23,845 bases of DNA, from IMG/VR virus record IMGVR_UViG_3300032242_002150, positions 1 through 23,845 of that record. The stretch is one strand, 5' to 3'. Below the pieces are notes generated by a model. The model saw nothing but the letters and a program-made list of their open reading frames with translations. It searched no databases and had not been told where the DNA came from. Source of the DNA: a virus. Of the stretch, positions 1 to 7,287 are shown piece after piece (within the stretch, counting starts at the first letter, position 1; the number at the start of each line of letters is the position of its first letter). Both the position numbers and the translations under genes were made by a program.

Positions 1-81
1 ATCGTTAAAGCCTATACCTAAGCCGTCAATCGACTTAGTGATAGACTTACGGAACTTCGAAATATCGAAGGCTTTTCCCAT
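1..81 (-). CDS. uvsX: UvsX-like RecA-family recombinase, N-terminal 27 codons only
   Basis: An open frame starts at an ATG at position 81 and runs off the left edge of the window. It encodes 27 residues beginning MGKAFDISKFRKSITKSI and ending in GLGIGFND. This resembles the N-terminus of UvsX/RecA-type strand-exchange proteins of marine T4-like phages, where an F-x-K-F-R-K-S-x-T-K segment precedes a G-F-x-D-P stretch and then the ATPase core. A good Shine-Dalgarno (AGGAG, about seven bases before the ATG) sits in the short gap after gp32. The position directly downstream of gp32 fits, since both proteins act together in recombination-dependent replication. The Walker motifs lie outside the window, so the call rests on the N-terminal pattern and the context. 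Confidence 0.6.
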   Translation of the reverse strand, partial: MGKAFDISKFRKSITKSIDGLGIGFND

Positions 82-96
82 AGTCTATCTCCTAAA

Positions 97-1116
97 TTAT
101 TGTTTTTGACGGTTACGGATCATCGCTAGGATGTCTTGTGCTCTTGAGCTTGCTTCCGCTCCGCTTGTCGAAGCCTCTGGTGTAGCTTTCGTTGCAACAG
201 GAGCCTGTTCAGCAACTTGGCTTGCGGGTGCTGACGCCGCACTCTCAAAAGGGACATCATCTTCATCCACAGTTGATGCTACTGGTGCTGGTGCCGCTTT
301 GGTATTGCTACCAGTTGCAGAACCACTACCGCCCATACCTGCTGGTTTGAAGTATTGACCCCAACGATCCATGTCAAATGCTTCGCCATCTACTGATGCT
401 TCGAACATTTCTTTCATGACCTTGAGTTCAACTTCGCCTGGCTTCTTAGGTAGGAAGCTCTTAAGATCAAACAAGCCATACTGGTCGATTGCGGCTTTTT
501 CAGCATCGCTTAAAGCACGTTCACGACGAGCCCATGTTGATGTTGAATAGTCTGCATAACCACCTTTAGATGTCTTAGTGATCTTGAAATCTAAACCGCG
601 AACATAGTCTGTTGGCAATTCTTCGATTTCACTGTCCATCAATGCGTTCTTGATGATGTTGTGGATTTGACTGCCGATAATAAAACGGCGGATTGGATTT
701 TCAGGAGTTTTGTCTTCCTGTAGTTTAGAGTCTACAACAAAACCTTGGAACAAGTAACTGCGCTTCTTCCAATATTTACGACCCATATCTTCCAAACTCT
801 TGTCCTTGAACCAAGGACGTACCTCAGTAAGGATAGGACAAGTCTCGCCCCACATTTCCATGCAAGGTACTTGTACTGTTACTGGTTTAGAATTGGTTTC
901 ACCTTTTACACCAGCGAAAGGCAATTTGATCATTGCACGTTCGATCCAGAAAAAAGTGTTGTTTGCATCGCCGTCTGGAAGGAAGCGAACAGTTGCCTGT
1001 TGACCTTCTGCGATATTCCAATGGGGGTAAATTGCGTTGTCTCCACCAGTTGAGCTACCAGTGTTTTGTTGAGATGTTGCTTGAAGTTTTGCTCTGATTT
1101 CTGCTAAAGTTGCCAT
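97..1116 (-). CDS. 32: gp32-like single-stranded DNA-binding protein
   Basis: This 339-residue protein resembles gp32 of T4-like cyanophages (T4 gp32 is about 301 aa). It coats single-stranded DNA during replication, recombination and repair. The core is recognisable from the FFWIERAMIKLPF region (about 55-67), the PCMEMWGETCP segment (84-94) and RKYWKKRSYLFQGF (113-126). The two cysteines C85 and C93 are present, but the CxxC half of the T4 zinc site is missing (CPIL instead), so classical zinc binding is doubtful. The C-terminal third (from about 260) is a low-complexity Ala/Ser/Pro linker carrying an acidic motif DEDDVPF (284-290) and ending in a basic tail. In T4 gp32 the acidic C-terminal domain recruits partner proteins. 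The ATG at 1116 follows AAGGAA at suitable spacing. uvsX begins 15 bases downstream of its stop. Confidence 0.93.
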   Translation of the reverse strand: MATLAEIRAKLQATSQQNTGSSTGGDNAIYPHWNIAEGQQATVRFLPDGDANNTFFWIERAMIKLPFAGVKGETNSKPVTVQVPCMEMWGETCPILTEVRPWFKDKSLEDMGRKYWKKRSYLFQGFVVDSKLQEDKTPENPIRRFIIGSQIHNIIKNALMDSEIEELPTDYVRGLDFKITKTSKGGYADYSTSTWARRERALSDAEKAAIDQYGLFDLKSFLPKKPGEVELKVMKEMFEASVDGEAFDMDRWGQYFKPAGMGGSGSATGSNTKAAPAPVASTVDEDDVPFESAASAPASQVAEQAPVATKATPEASTSGAEASSRAQDILAMIRNRQKQ

Positions 1117-1170
1117 AATGTTTTTCCTTAATGTTTATTTTATGTGCCGTTCTTTTAAAGCCAACTGACT

Positions 1171-1210
1171 AAAAAAGAAAAAGTGCATATAGTTAACTAT
1201 ACGCACTTTT
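1171..1210 (-). terminator. Intrinsic terminator between the 585-aa gene and gp32
   Basis: A 14-bp inverted repeat spans 1179-1192 and 1197-1210 around a four-base TTAA loop. The single mismatch on the plus strand (A opposite C) becomes a G-U wobble in minus-strand RNA, so the hairpin is complete only in the minus direction. It is followed on that strand by a T-rich run (complement of 1171-1178). The polarity matches the gene upstream, which ends at 1261. Confidence 0.85.
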
Positions 1211-1217
1211 ATTTATA
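1210..1217 (-). promoter_or_regulatory. T4-type late promoter (TATAAATA) for gp32
   Basis: A perfect TATAAATA octamer on the minus strand abuts and slightly overlaps the right arm of the terminator hairpin. With T4 late spacing (octamer at -13 to -6) transcription would begin near 1204, inside that arm. It would run through to gp32, which has its own Shine-Dalgarno just before 1116. The start site is inferred. Confidence 0.6.
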
Positions 1218-1260
1218 CTGTCAACTCCTAAGTAGGAGTATTTCTGGTAATTTTAACCAA

Positions 1261-3018
1261 TTAGCTAGTCAGACCACTTAGTCTGCGGATAGCTTCCATC
1301 TGCTTGTTATCGCTGTGCTTTTGGATCAAATAGTTACATAGCTTCTCTGCAAGCTCGCCTGCTGAATCGCCATACTTAACGCCAATGTGCGTAGCAACAC
1401 CGGTCTCGCCTCTTGGGAAAGCACCTGCGATTGGATCAAACATTGATTTTACCACTTCTGCGATTTCTTTGATTGGCAATGGTCCTGCTTCGGATTCTTC
1501 ATCTAAGCCTGCGCCGAACCCTGTTTGATCTTGACCTACTCTACCACTCTTGGCCATACTTTTGTATTTGGCAACATCTGGATCTACTTCATCCTCGCCT
1601 TCTTCACTGCCCATGTCCATAGGTGGAGCTGGTTTTTTATACTTTGGATCTAGTCCTGTATCCTTGCTTTGTCCAGTTACACGTTCCCATGCTTTGGTTA
1701 TTTGATCAAATGGTAAACCTAAGTAGCCCAGTGTATTTTCAAATTCTTTTTCTAGTTCTGGAGTAGGTTGTACCTCGCCTGCCTTGATTGCTTTATTAAG
1801 ATCTACGATATATTTCATTGTTTCGTGTTTTTCTTCTGGAGTTTGATCTCCGCTTTCACGAACTAGTTTAGCAGGACTAAATGGATCTAATTCATCTGTC
1901 CATGATTCAAACGCTTCGAAAGCTCCTTCCTTCTTAGCTTCTTCATTTCCTTCACCGTGTACTGGGCATTCATCTTGTCCGCCTTCCATATCACAGGTGC
2001 ATGTTTCTTTAGCTTCGCCTACTAGGTCTTCGAGTTCGACTACGCTTGTTTCATGCATGATACCATTTAGCAATGGAAAGTATTGAGCTAGATCATCTTT
2101 AAATGAGCTAATTGTAAATTTAGACTTAAAATCTGCTAAGGTAGTTTCGTCTAGTTCTGTTACTTGAACCAGTGGAGAAGAATCTAATGACTCCATCCAT
2201 GCTTCGTAATTCTTCTGTTTACCAATAGCTTCCATTGTATTGCGTAACTGTGTCAATTTGCTACTAGCACGATCTAAAATACCAACAGCTTCTGTTGTTA
2301 AGTTTTGGTTATTACCTACATGACGTTTGAATGAACCTAATTTGATAATATGTTCACTCATCGTTGTTATTGTTTGTCCAGCTTGGTCAAATGGGGTGCC
2401 GCCATTGGCTACGTGACGTTGCATGGCTTTAGCACCGGCTAGATGTATGAATGGATATTTGAAACGTTCACCAGCTTCATTCTCGATAAAGATAGCTTTT
2501 ACGTGACGGCTACGGCCACCAACAACATTTTCATCTACCGCCTTAGAATGGCGCAAAATTAATTTTGTGTTTTCTAGTTTGCGGTAACTGCTCATTGAGC
2601 TACCATAGTAATTTGATTCTTGCATAGCGTTTTCCTGTGGTGATCCATTTTGTGCTAAAAACTGGAAGTCATTTTGATCTAAAAAGTCTTTGCTGATATC
2701 ACGTGCATCAAAACGTAGTAATCTACGTTTGGCAAATCCTCTCATTTCTTTTAAGAAGTCATACCATAAGCCTGCTGACACATGGTCTATGCCTTCTACG
2801 ATTCCTTGGCTGTAAAATACTTTTAAACTGCCGATATTGTTGATACTGATACTGACTCTACCTAGATTATTTCCTTCTAAAATAAAGTCAAAATCAAACA
2901 TTCTGGCTTCTTTAGGGTCTAGTGTAACGGCACCGGATTGATCACCCATCTGTAAATTGGTGAAGCGGCTACGTACTTTGTCGAATAAATCTTGGGCTAT
3001 AATTTCTAGAGCGTTCAT
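1261..3018 (-). CDS. Conserved T4-like phage protein of unknown function (585 aa)
   Basis: I do not recognise a defined function. The N-terminal about 200 residues look folded, with a basic patch EMRGFAKRRLLRFDARD around 91-107 and an aromatic/basic segment around 175-202. From about 335 the chain becomes acidic and probably extended, and a more ordered helical C-terminus follows (about 515-585). Residues 340-354 hold a Cys-x-Cys-x8-Cys-x2-His cluster that could bind zinc. I recall similar proteins in T4-like cyanophages, usually left as hypothetical or structural. The gene lies between gp17 and gp32, with only nine bases separating it from the gp17 stop, and it ends at a terminator. There is no Shine-Dalgarno before the ATG at 3018, but a CATAAATA late motif ends six bases upstream. 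A virion role is a guess from its neighbours. Confidence 0.8.
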   Translation of the reverse strand: MNALEIIAQDLFDKVRSRFTNLQMGDQSGAVTLDPKEARMFDFDFILEGNNLGRVSISINNIGSLKVFYSQGIVEGIDHVSAGLWYDFLKEMRGFAKRRLLRFDARDISKDFLDQNDFQFLAQNGSPQENAMQESNYYGSSMSSYRKLENTKLILRHSKAVDENVVGGRSRHVKAIFIENEAGERFKYPFIHLAGAKAMQRHVANGGTPFDQAGQTITTMSEHIIKLGSFKRHVGNNQNLTTEAVGILDRASSKLTQLRNTMEAIGKQKNYEAWMESLDSSPLVQVTELDETTLADFKSKFTISSFKDDLAQYFPLLNGIMHETSVVELEDLVGEAKETCTCDMEGGQDECPVHGEGNEEAKKEGAFEAFESWTDELDPFSPAKLVRESGDQTPEEKHETMKYIVDLNKAIKAGEVQPTPELEKEFENTLGYLGLPFDQITKAWERVTGQSKDTGLDPKYKKPAPPMDMGSEEGEDEVDPDVAKYKSMAKSGRVGQDQTGFGAGLDEESEAGPLPIKEIAEVVKSMFDPIAGAFPRGETGVATHIGVKYGDSAGELAEKLCNYLIQKHSDNKQMEAIRRLSGLTS

Positions 3019-3024
3019 AATTTA

Positions 3025-3032
3025 TATTTATG
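3025..3032 (-). promoter_or_regulatory. Late promoter motif CATAAATA before the 585-aa gene
   Basis: The minus-strand octamer matches the NATAAATA late motif described for T4-like cyanophages. It overlaps the gp17 stop codon region and ends six bases before the ATG at 3018. With T4 spacing the transcript would start at 3019, leaving a one-base leader. Confidence 0.45.
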
Positions 3033-4614
3033 CTATTCCGCTAATGTAAATGGGCATGGGCATGACTACTTCATCGTCTGGGTGCTCGTTGAATTTTTCA
3101 TAGATAGCAGGATCCCAGTCCTGTAGCTGTACGATCATGCGAATTGCCAGCAATAGCGATAGCACTAGGTCATCGTGATGCCCTGTTTTTGCTTTAAAAC
3201 TAGCCCCGCCGGCAATAAATCCTTTAAGTTCGCTCATAAGAGCTTTGCTGTGTAGTTTAAGGATCTTGTGTTCGATTAGATGTTTTAGTTTGGCACAGGC
3301 GCTTATTTTGGCTTTTTCTGTAGTATTATAGCCCTTGCGGAAACGGCGGATGTGTCCTTTCTTTATTGGCTCGCTAAGGAATAGCCCGGGTATGCTTTCC
3401 TCACCTATTTCGTTGATGCTAACAAGTGCGGCTTCACCAATAGTATTGTTTTCTACAGAATAGTAAATGTTAGCCTGTGTTCCGACCTTTTGACATTCTT
3501 CATTTATAAACTTACAGATATCTCTGAGGATGCGTGCCTGCGCTTGCACAGGAGTCATATTGTGTTGCCATTCTCCTGCTTGCTCAAATGTAGGGATCTC
3601 AATGATCTGTATAGCTGACGGATCTCCACCTGTTCCTAGGCTAGGATCTAGGGATACAATATAGGTCATCCTCGGATCGATGTCTTTATACCAGCGAACT
3701 TGTCCTTGGCGGAATTTAGGTTCTTCCCCTACCATCTCAGCTAGATTAATACTGTTGATTAGAGTTTCGTCATAGATCAAGAATTCACAGCCATACTCAC
3801 GGCGGAAGCGTTCCTCGCCAATGCGACCCATCTCGACCTTGGCCCACTCGTCATCGCGATCCGGATGATCTGACCAGTGGCTTATGTAAGCATGGAATCC
3901 GTTCTCACCTACTTCTCTTTCGTTGCCATGTTCGTCAAACATACGATTAGCGCCAAACCAAATTTCAGCAAACTGATCCTCGTCTGAGTTTGGTGTTGAA
4001 GTTATGATCGCTTTACCACCAGTCGCTAGTGTAGGCGAAATTGAAGTCCAGAATTCTGTGGCAATGTTTGGCGGTACGAATGCGAACTCGTCGCAGTATA
4101 GTAGTGATATAGACATACCACGACCTGTATTTTCTGTTGTTGTTTGTGCTACGATACGTGAACCATTATCAAATTCGATTGACTGTTTATTATAACTTGT
4201 GACGCCGCAACGTATATGATCAGGACATAATTCATATGCATAGCGAATGCGTTGCATAATTTCCTGAGCACCTGTGTACTTGTGTGCCGCTATAAGAATA
4301 GTCTGGTCTGGATTGAACATTGCGTACCATAGCAAGTAACCGACTGCTGTTGTGGTCTTGCCACTTTGGCGCGGCAACATGTTAACATTGAATCGATAAT
4401 TATGTAAACTGTCTACAAGAGCATTCTGATATCCGTAGGCTTGATATTTGATCTTACCTCTAGTTGGATGCTGAATTGAAAAGAAATGTCTTAAAAAATA
4501 TTTGTGTCCATTAGTGGGATCAGTACATTCTTGTAGATCAAGTAAATCCTGCTCGCTAAACTTGACAGTTTTATGAGCTGTTTTGATTAAGGATGTATCT
4601 TTGTTTAATGACAT
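3028..4614 (-). CDS. 17: Terminase large subunit (gp17), DNA-packaging ATPase/nuclease
   Basis: This is the motor that cuts concatemeric DNA and pumps it into the prohead at the portal. The N-terminal ATPase shows a Walker A PRQSGKTT (81-88), a Walker B LLYCDEF with D175 and E176, and a coupling motif STPN (206-209). The C-terminal RNase H-like nuclease shows the acidic triad D323 in SLDPS, E388 in YSVENN and D481/D482 in GHHDD. At 528 aa it is a little shorter than T4 gp17 (610 aa) and complete. The small subunit gp16 lies upstream on the same strand, but two unknown genes separate them. A terminator sits just before the gene, and a GTAAATA motif ends five bases before the ATG with no Shine-Dalgarno. 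Its main message may therefore start at the ATG itself. Confidence 0.96.
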   Translation of the reverse strand: MSLNKDTSLIKTAHKTVKFSEQDLLDLQECTDPTNGHKYFLRHFFSIQHPTRGKIKYQAYGYQNALVDSLHNYRFNVNMLPRQSGKTTTAVGYLLWYAMFNPDQTILIAAHKYTGAQEIMQRIRYAYELCPDHIRCGVTSYNKQSIEFDNGSRIVAQTTTENTGRGMSISLLYCDEFAFVPPNIATEFWTSISPTLATGGKAIITSTPNSDEDQFAEIWFGANRMFDEHGNEREVGENGFHAYISHWSDHPDRDDEWAKVEMGRIGEERFRREYGCEFLIYDETLINSINLAEMVGEEPKFRQGQVRWYKDIDPRMTYIVSLDPSLGTGGDPSAIQIIEIPTFEQAGEWQHNMTPVQAQARILRDICKFINEECQKVGTQANIYYSVENNTIGEAALVSINEIGEESIPGLFLSEPIKKGHIRRFRKGYNTTEKAKISACAKLKHLIEHKILKLHSKALMSELKGFIAGGASFKAKTGHHDDLVLSLLLAIRMIVQLQDWDPAIYEKFNEHPDDEVVMPMPIYISGIA

Positions 4615-4619
4615 GCGTT

Positions 4620-4626
4620 TATTTAC
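4620..4626 (-). promoter_or_regulatory. Candidate late promoter GTAAATA directly before gp17
   Basis: The minus-strand heptamer lies between the terminator T-run and the gp17 ATG, with five bases left before the start codon. It is one base off the NATAAATA consensus. T4 spacing places the first transcribed base exactly at the A of the ATG (4614). Confidence 0.4.
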
Positions 4627-4628
4627 TG

Positions 4629-4656
4629 AAAAAAATAGGCTCCGAAGAGCCTATTT
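4629..4656 (-). terminator. Intrinsic terminator after the 353-aa gene
   Basis: A perfect 10-bp stem (4633-4642 with 4647-4656) closes on a TTCG tetraloop flanked by a C-G pair on the minus strand, a very stable loop. It is followed on the minus strand by seven Ts (complement of 4629-4635). It isolates gp17 from transcription of the preceding genes. Confidence 0.92.
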
Positions 4657-4674
4657 GGTAATTGCCTTTGATTT

Positions 4675-5736
4675 TTATTTCTTCTTGAATCGGTCTTTAA
4701 TTGCGCCTTTTTCTTCTTCATCTGCGCCTTCACGTCCGGCCTTTTGTAGTGCTTCAAAACCCTTCTTGCCATACTTTTTAATACCAGTGTATCTTTGTAG
4801 GCCGTTTTCGTTTACAAATTGTTGATAGTCTGACATTAGTTTTTCTGCTAAAGAGCCTGTTTCGTCTGTTGGTTCGATTGCCTCTACTGCATGTGCCTTT
4901 AATGGATTGTCGCCACCACGTGCTGGAGTTTGCTCAAAGTCACGCAGTCTGTTGATAACGTCTGCGAATGAGTTTGGATCGTACGCACGAGTTTGTTCTT
5001 TTGGACTATTGTCAAATAAACGTAATTCTTCAGCTACGTCAAAATCTTCTGGATCTTTTTTGCTTAGTTCATCAGCCATGTCGCGAACTTGATCAGCCAT
5101 TGCGCCTACATCACCGTCAGTTGGGGATTTGTCATCTGGCATGTGATTCATTTGACCTGCGAAATCTGTTTCTTCGTCATCCATAGTGATGTCGCCTGCG
5201 CCAGCGCCGCCGCCTTCTGGTTGCTCAGGGTCAAAACCTTCTTCATCATTTTCGATGCTGTCGATATGACCTAATGCTTTAGCGATATCGCTCATTGGCT
5301 CTTGGTGACCCATTGAACCTGCTGGTTGAGCTGTCAATGGCTCTTGACCTAAGTGGTCTGGAGTACCTAAATGATGACCTGCATCTTTAACGCCTGCTAG
5401 ATTCATGATTTGTGTTAGCATACTTGCTACTTCATCGCCAGTTGCGGCAGAAGCGTTCAAGCTAAAGTTAGCAGTTGGCTTAGATGCCATACCCATTGGA
5501 CCTGAACCCATCATGCCCATTGGACCACACTCGGCTAAACCTTCTGTTAGGCCTGATAGCTTTTGTAGTTCAGCAACACTTAAATGTTCTGTTACAACTT
5601 CTTCGCCTGTGTATTTGTTTAAACCAGTAACTGCATTGTTACCGTTAAATTCTTGTTCTTTTGATTCGGCCTTTACAACGTTAGGATTGTTTGTATCCAA
5701 CTCTGCTAGGCGTTTCATTACGTCGATCATTTGCAT
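4675..5736 (-). CDS. Conserved acidic phage protein of unknown function (353 aa)
   Basis: The function is unknown. The protein is acidic and low in hydrophobic residues, with a Met/Gly-rich stretch GPMGMMGSGPMGM (71-83), His-rich segments around 121-145 and an acidic region about 160-245. It ends in a lysine-rich motif, YTGIKKYGKKGFEALQKAG followed by REGADEEEKGAIKDRFKKK (316-353). A C-terminal block of this kind (KYGKxGxxxLxKAGxxGAxxEE) is familiar to me from hypothetical proteins of marine T4-like phages. AAGGAA precedes the ATG at suitable distance, and the start lies two bases past the stop of the 196-aa gene, so the two are probably translationally coupled. It sits between the terminase subunit genes and is followed by a strong terminator. 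A head-assembly role is only suggested by context. Confidence 0.8.
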   Translation of the reverse strand: MQMIDVMKRLAELDTNNPNVVKAESKEQEFNGNNAVTGLNKYTGEEVVTEHLSVAELQKLSGLTEGLAECGPMGMMGSGPMGMASKPTANFSLNASAATGDEVASMLTQIMNLAGVKDAGHHLGTPDHLGQEPLTAQPAGSMGHQEPMSDIAKALGHIDSIENDEEGFDPEQPEGGGAGAGDITMDDEETDFAGQMNHMPDDKSPTDGDVGAMADQVRDMADELSKKDPEDFDVAEELRLFDNSPKEQTRAYDPNSFADVINRLRDFEQTPARGGDNPLKAHAVEAIEPTDETGSLAEKLMSDYQQFVNENGLQRYTGIKKYGKKGFEALQKAGREGADEEEKGAIKDRFKKK

Positions 5737-5738
5737 AA

Positions 5739-6329
5739 TTATTTCCTTGGATCATAGTCAGATTGTTGTATCGGACTGGTTGTGTTTTCTTTGGAGTCAA
5801 CGTTATAGGTTGCGGCTGACTCTGTGGGAATTTGTTGGCCTTGCTCTTTGCGTTGGGCCTTAATAGTGTCATTCAATGCTTTTACAAAGCTCAAATTGTA
5901 TTCGGTGCCGTAATATTTTTTGCTGTCTACACTAGGAGATTCTGTGTAGTTAGGGTCCTGTAATAGCGTACCTTCGTGAGCCTCTCTAGGAGCCTGATAT
6001 TCTTCTGTTGGTTCAAATGGATTACGAACTACGATTTGATCTCTGCCTATTCTTAAGTTAGCTGACAGATACTCGTGAAGTTCCCACTGCGTAGTTGGAT
6101 AGTCTAGACTTACTTCATAGATGTTAACTTCTGCGTGTTTGATTAATGGGAAATCTAATGGAACACTCTGGATAGGTGTTTTGCCTGCTTTTTTGAAGCT
6201 AGCCACTTGGAACTTGTCAAGTAAAGTTTCTAGTGTTTTTTCGTTATCAGCAGATACATCTCCCGCAATCTTGACTCTGAAGTCATATGTGCGTTTGCTT
6301 TCGGTTAGGTATTCTTTGAATGATCTCAT
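5739..6329 (-). CDS. Conserved phage protein, possible head-targeted structural protein (196 aa)
   Basis: The protein begins MRSFKEYLTES, a short amphipathic start of the kind shared by several proteins of T4-like marine phages. It looks similar in spirit to head-delivery peptides. The next section (about 13-110) looks like a compact alpha/beta domain with a run PLDFPLIKHAEVNIYEVSLD. I recall close relatives in cyanophages annotated only as hypothetical. The C-terminal half is polar and probably flexible. The ATG at 6329 has AGGAAA upstream, and a late motif AATAAATA precedes that leader. The gene lies between gp16 and the 353-aa gene, both on the same strand, which fits a packaging or capsid role without proving it. 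Confidence 0.75.
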   Translation of the reverse strand: MRSFKEYLTESKRTYDFRVKIAGDVSADNEKTLETLLDKFQVASFKKAGKTPIQSVPLDFPLIKHAEVNIYEVSLDYPTTQWELHEYLSANLRIGRDQIVVRNPFEPTEEYQAPREAHEGTLLQDPNYTESPSVDSKKYYGTEYNLSFVKALNDTIKAQRKEQGQQIPTESAATYNVDSKENTTSPIQQSDYDPRK

Positions 6330-6346
6330 GTTTGTTTCCTGGTATA

Positions 6347-6838
6347 TTATTTATTCATATTTTTAAGTTTTTCCAGGAGGCTGTTACGGTCAGAAATGAC
6401 GTATCCTTCCCCTTCAACTATGCCGCCGTCAGTTCCGGGGCCGCTTTTCTTGTCTATTGCCAGCTTTTTAAGCTGTAGATCTATCATCTTTAATTTTTTA
6501 TCAATTTTGTTAGATTTAGCTGTTATTGCGGCCTGTAACATAGTTCCTGCTACTTCAAACATACGTGCTCCGTATCGAGCTTCTACATTCATGCCTAAAT
6601 CCATTAGATCGTCATAGGCTTTTTCGGCTTTGGACGCTAGGCCATCTAGTTCTTGATCGCTCATATCCCCTAGCCCTTTTACTTGCGGTAATGCGGCTGA
6701 TATCTTATCAAACTGTTCTAGGTTTTGTTGTAGATCAACATGCTGTACTTGTGTCATATCCAAGGTTTCTGGCTTGACAACGGGCTCTGCCTTTTTAGTA
6801 GGTTCGATGTTGAGAATTTCTTCGAGCTTTTTAGTCAT
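6347..6838 (-). CDS. 16: Terminase small subunit (gp16)
   Basis: This 163-residue protein matches the size of T4 gp16 (164 aa) and the central helical core of its cyanophage relatives. The core runs from SKAEKAYDDLMDLGMNVEAR (about 69-88) through a helix RMFEVAGTML to KIDKKLKMIDLQLKKLAI, forming the helical hairpin through which gp16 oligomerises. A flexible segment and the final DRNSLLEKLKNM helix follow. Gp16 recognises viral DNA and regulates the gp17 motor. The gene is eight bases downstream of gp4 with no strong Shine-Dalgarno, suggesting coupling. In many cyanophages gp16 directly precedes gp17; here two unknown genes intervene. Confidence 0.85.
   Translation of the reverse strand: MTKKLEEILNIEPTKKAEPVVKPETLDMTQVQHVDLQQNLEQFDKISAALPQVKGLGDMSDQELDGLASKAEKAYDDLMDLGMNVEARYGARMFEVAGTMLQAAITAKSNKIDKKLKMIDLQLKKLAIDKKSGPGTDGGIVEGEGYVISDRNSLLEKLKNMNK
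6348..6355 (-). promoter_or_regulatory. Late promoter motif AATAAATA before the 196-aa gene
   Basis: The octamer on the minus strand overlaps the stop codon of gp16. Its spacing leaves a short leader containing AGGAAA before the ATG at 6329, a normal promoter-leader-ribosome site arrangement. Confidence 0.55.
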
Positions 6839-6846
6839 AACTTTAC

Positions 6847-7287
6847 TTATCGCTTTTTACTGCCTGTATGGAAAATATCTGCCTCTGTTAACACCCTAAA
6901 AGTAAGCCCACGACCTCTAGCCCATTGTCTAGCCATTTCCCACTTGACTTGATTACGAACAAACTGTCCTTGATTGTAGGGATTTTTTCCAACATTTTCA
7001 ATCATGGTTTGATTGGCGGGTTTAACTTCCCAAATCTCAGAGTGTTTCTTTTGCTTTTTATCAACATAAACAACAAGAAAGTCTGGAACGTAAACTGTTT
7101 GTTTTCCAGTCAACGGATCTCTATAGGGAATTTTAACTGCTTCGCTGGCCCACTGTTGTATAGATTCGTTTTCATCGCACATCTTCATGACAGCGGCTTC
7201 CCAGCTACTACGATAATATGGAGTACCTCCACCTACGTACTTTTCTGGATTCTTGAGTATGTAGGGGCCACGTGCTGTATTTCTCAT
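6847..7287 (-). CDS. 4: Head completion protein gp4, TnsA-like nuclease fold
   Basis: The 146-residue protein resembles T4 gp4, which finishes DNA-filled heads before tail joining. Family landmarks are the NPEKYVG start region, YYRSSWEAA (24-32), KIPYRDPLTGK (52-62), VPDFLV (67-72), EIWEVKP (84-90) and the C-terminal NQVKWEMARQWARGRG helix. E30, D69, E87 and K89 form the pattern expected of a PD-(D/E)xK or TnsA-type endonuclease site, so it may trim protruding DNA. Its ATG shares one base with the stop codon of the preceding 124-aa gene (TAATG), indicating coupled translation. gp16 follows eight bases downstream. The nuclease activity is inferred from the motif only. Confidence 0.85.
   Translation of the reverse strand: MRNTARGPYILKNPEKYVGGGTPYYRSSWEAAVMKMCDENESIQQWASEAVKIPYRDPLTGKQTVYVPDFLVVYVDKKQKKHSEIWEVKPANQTMIENVGKNPYNQGQFVRNQVKWEMARQWARGRGLTFRVLTEADIFHTGSKKR

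Noticed and set aside
131-358. Plus-strand open frames opposite gp32, gp17, the 353-aa gene, gp18 and the halogenase
   Set aside because: They are antisense shadows of well-supported genes, have low-complexity or no family-like sequence, and lack ribosome sites.
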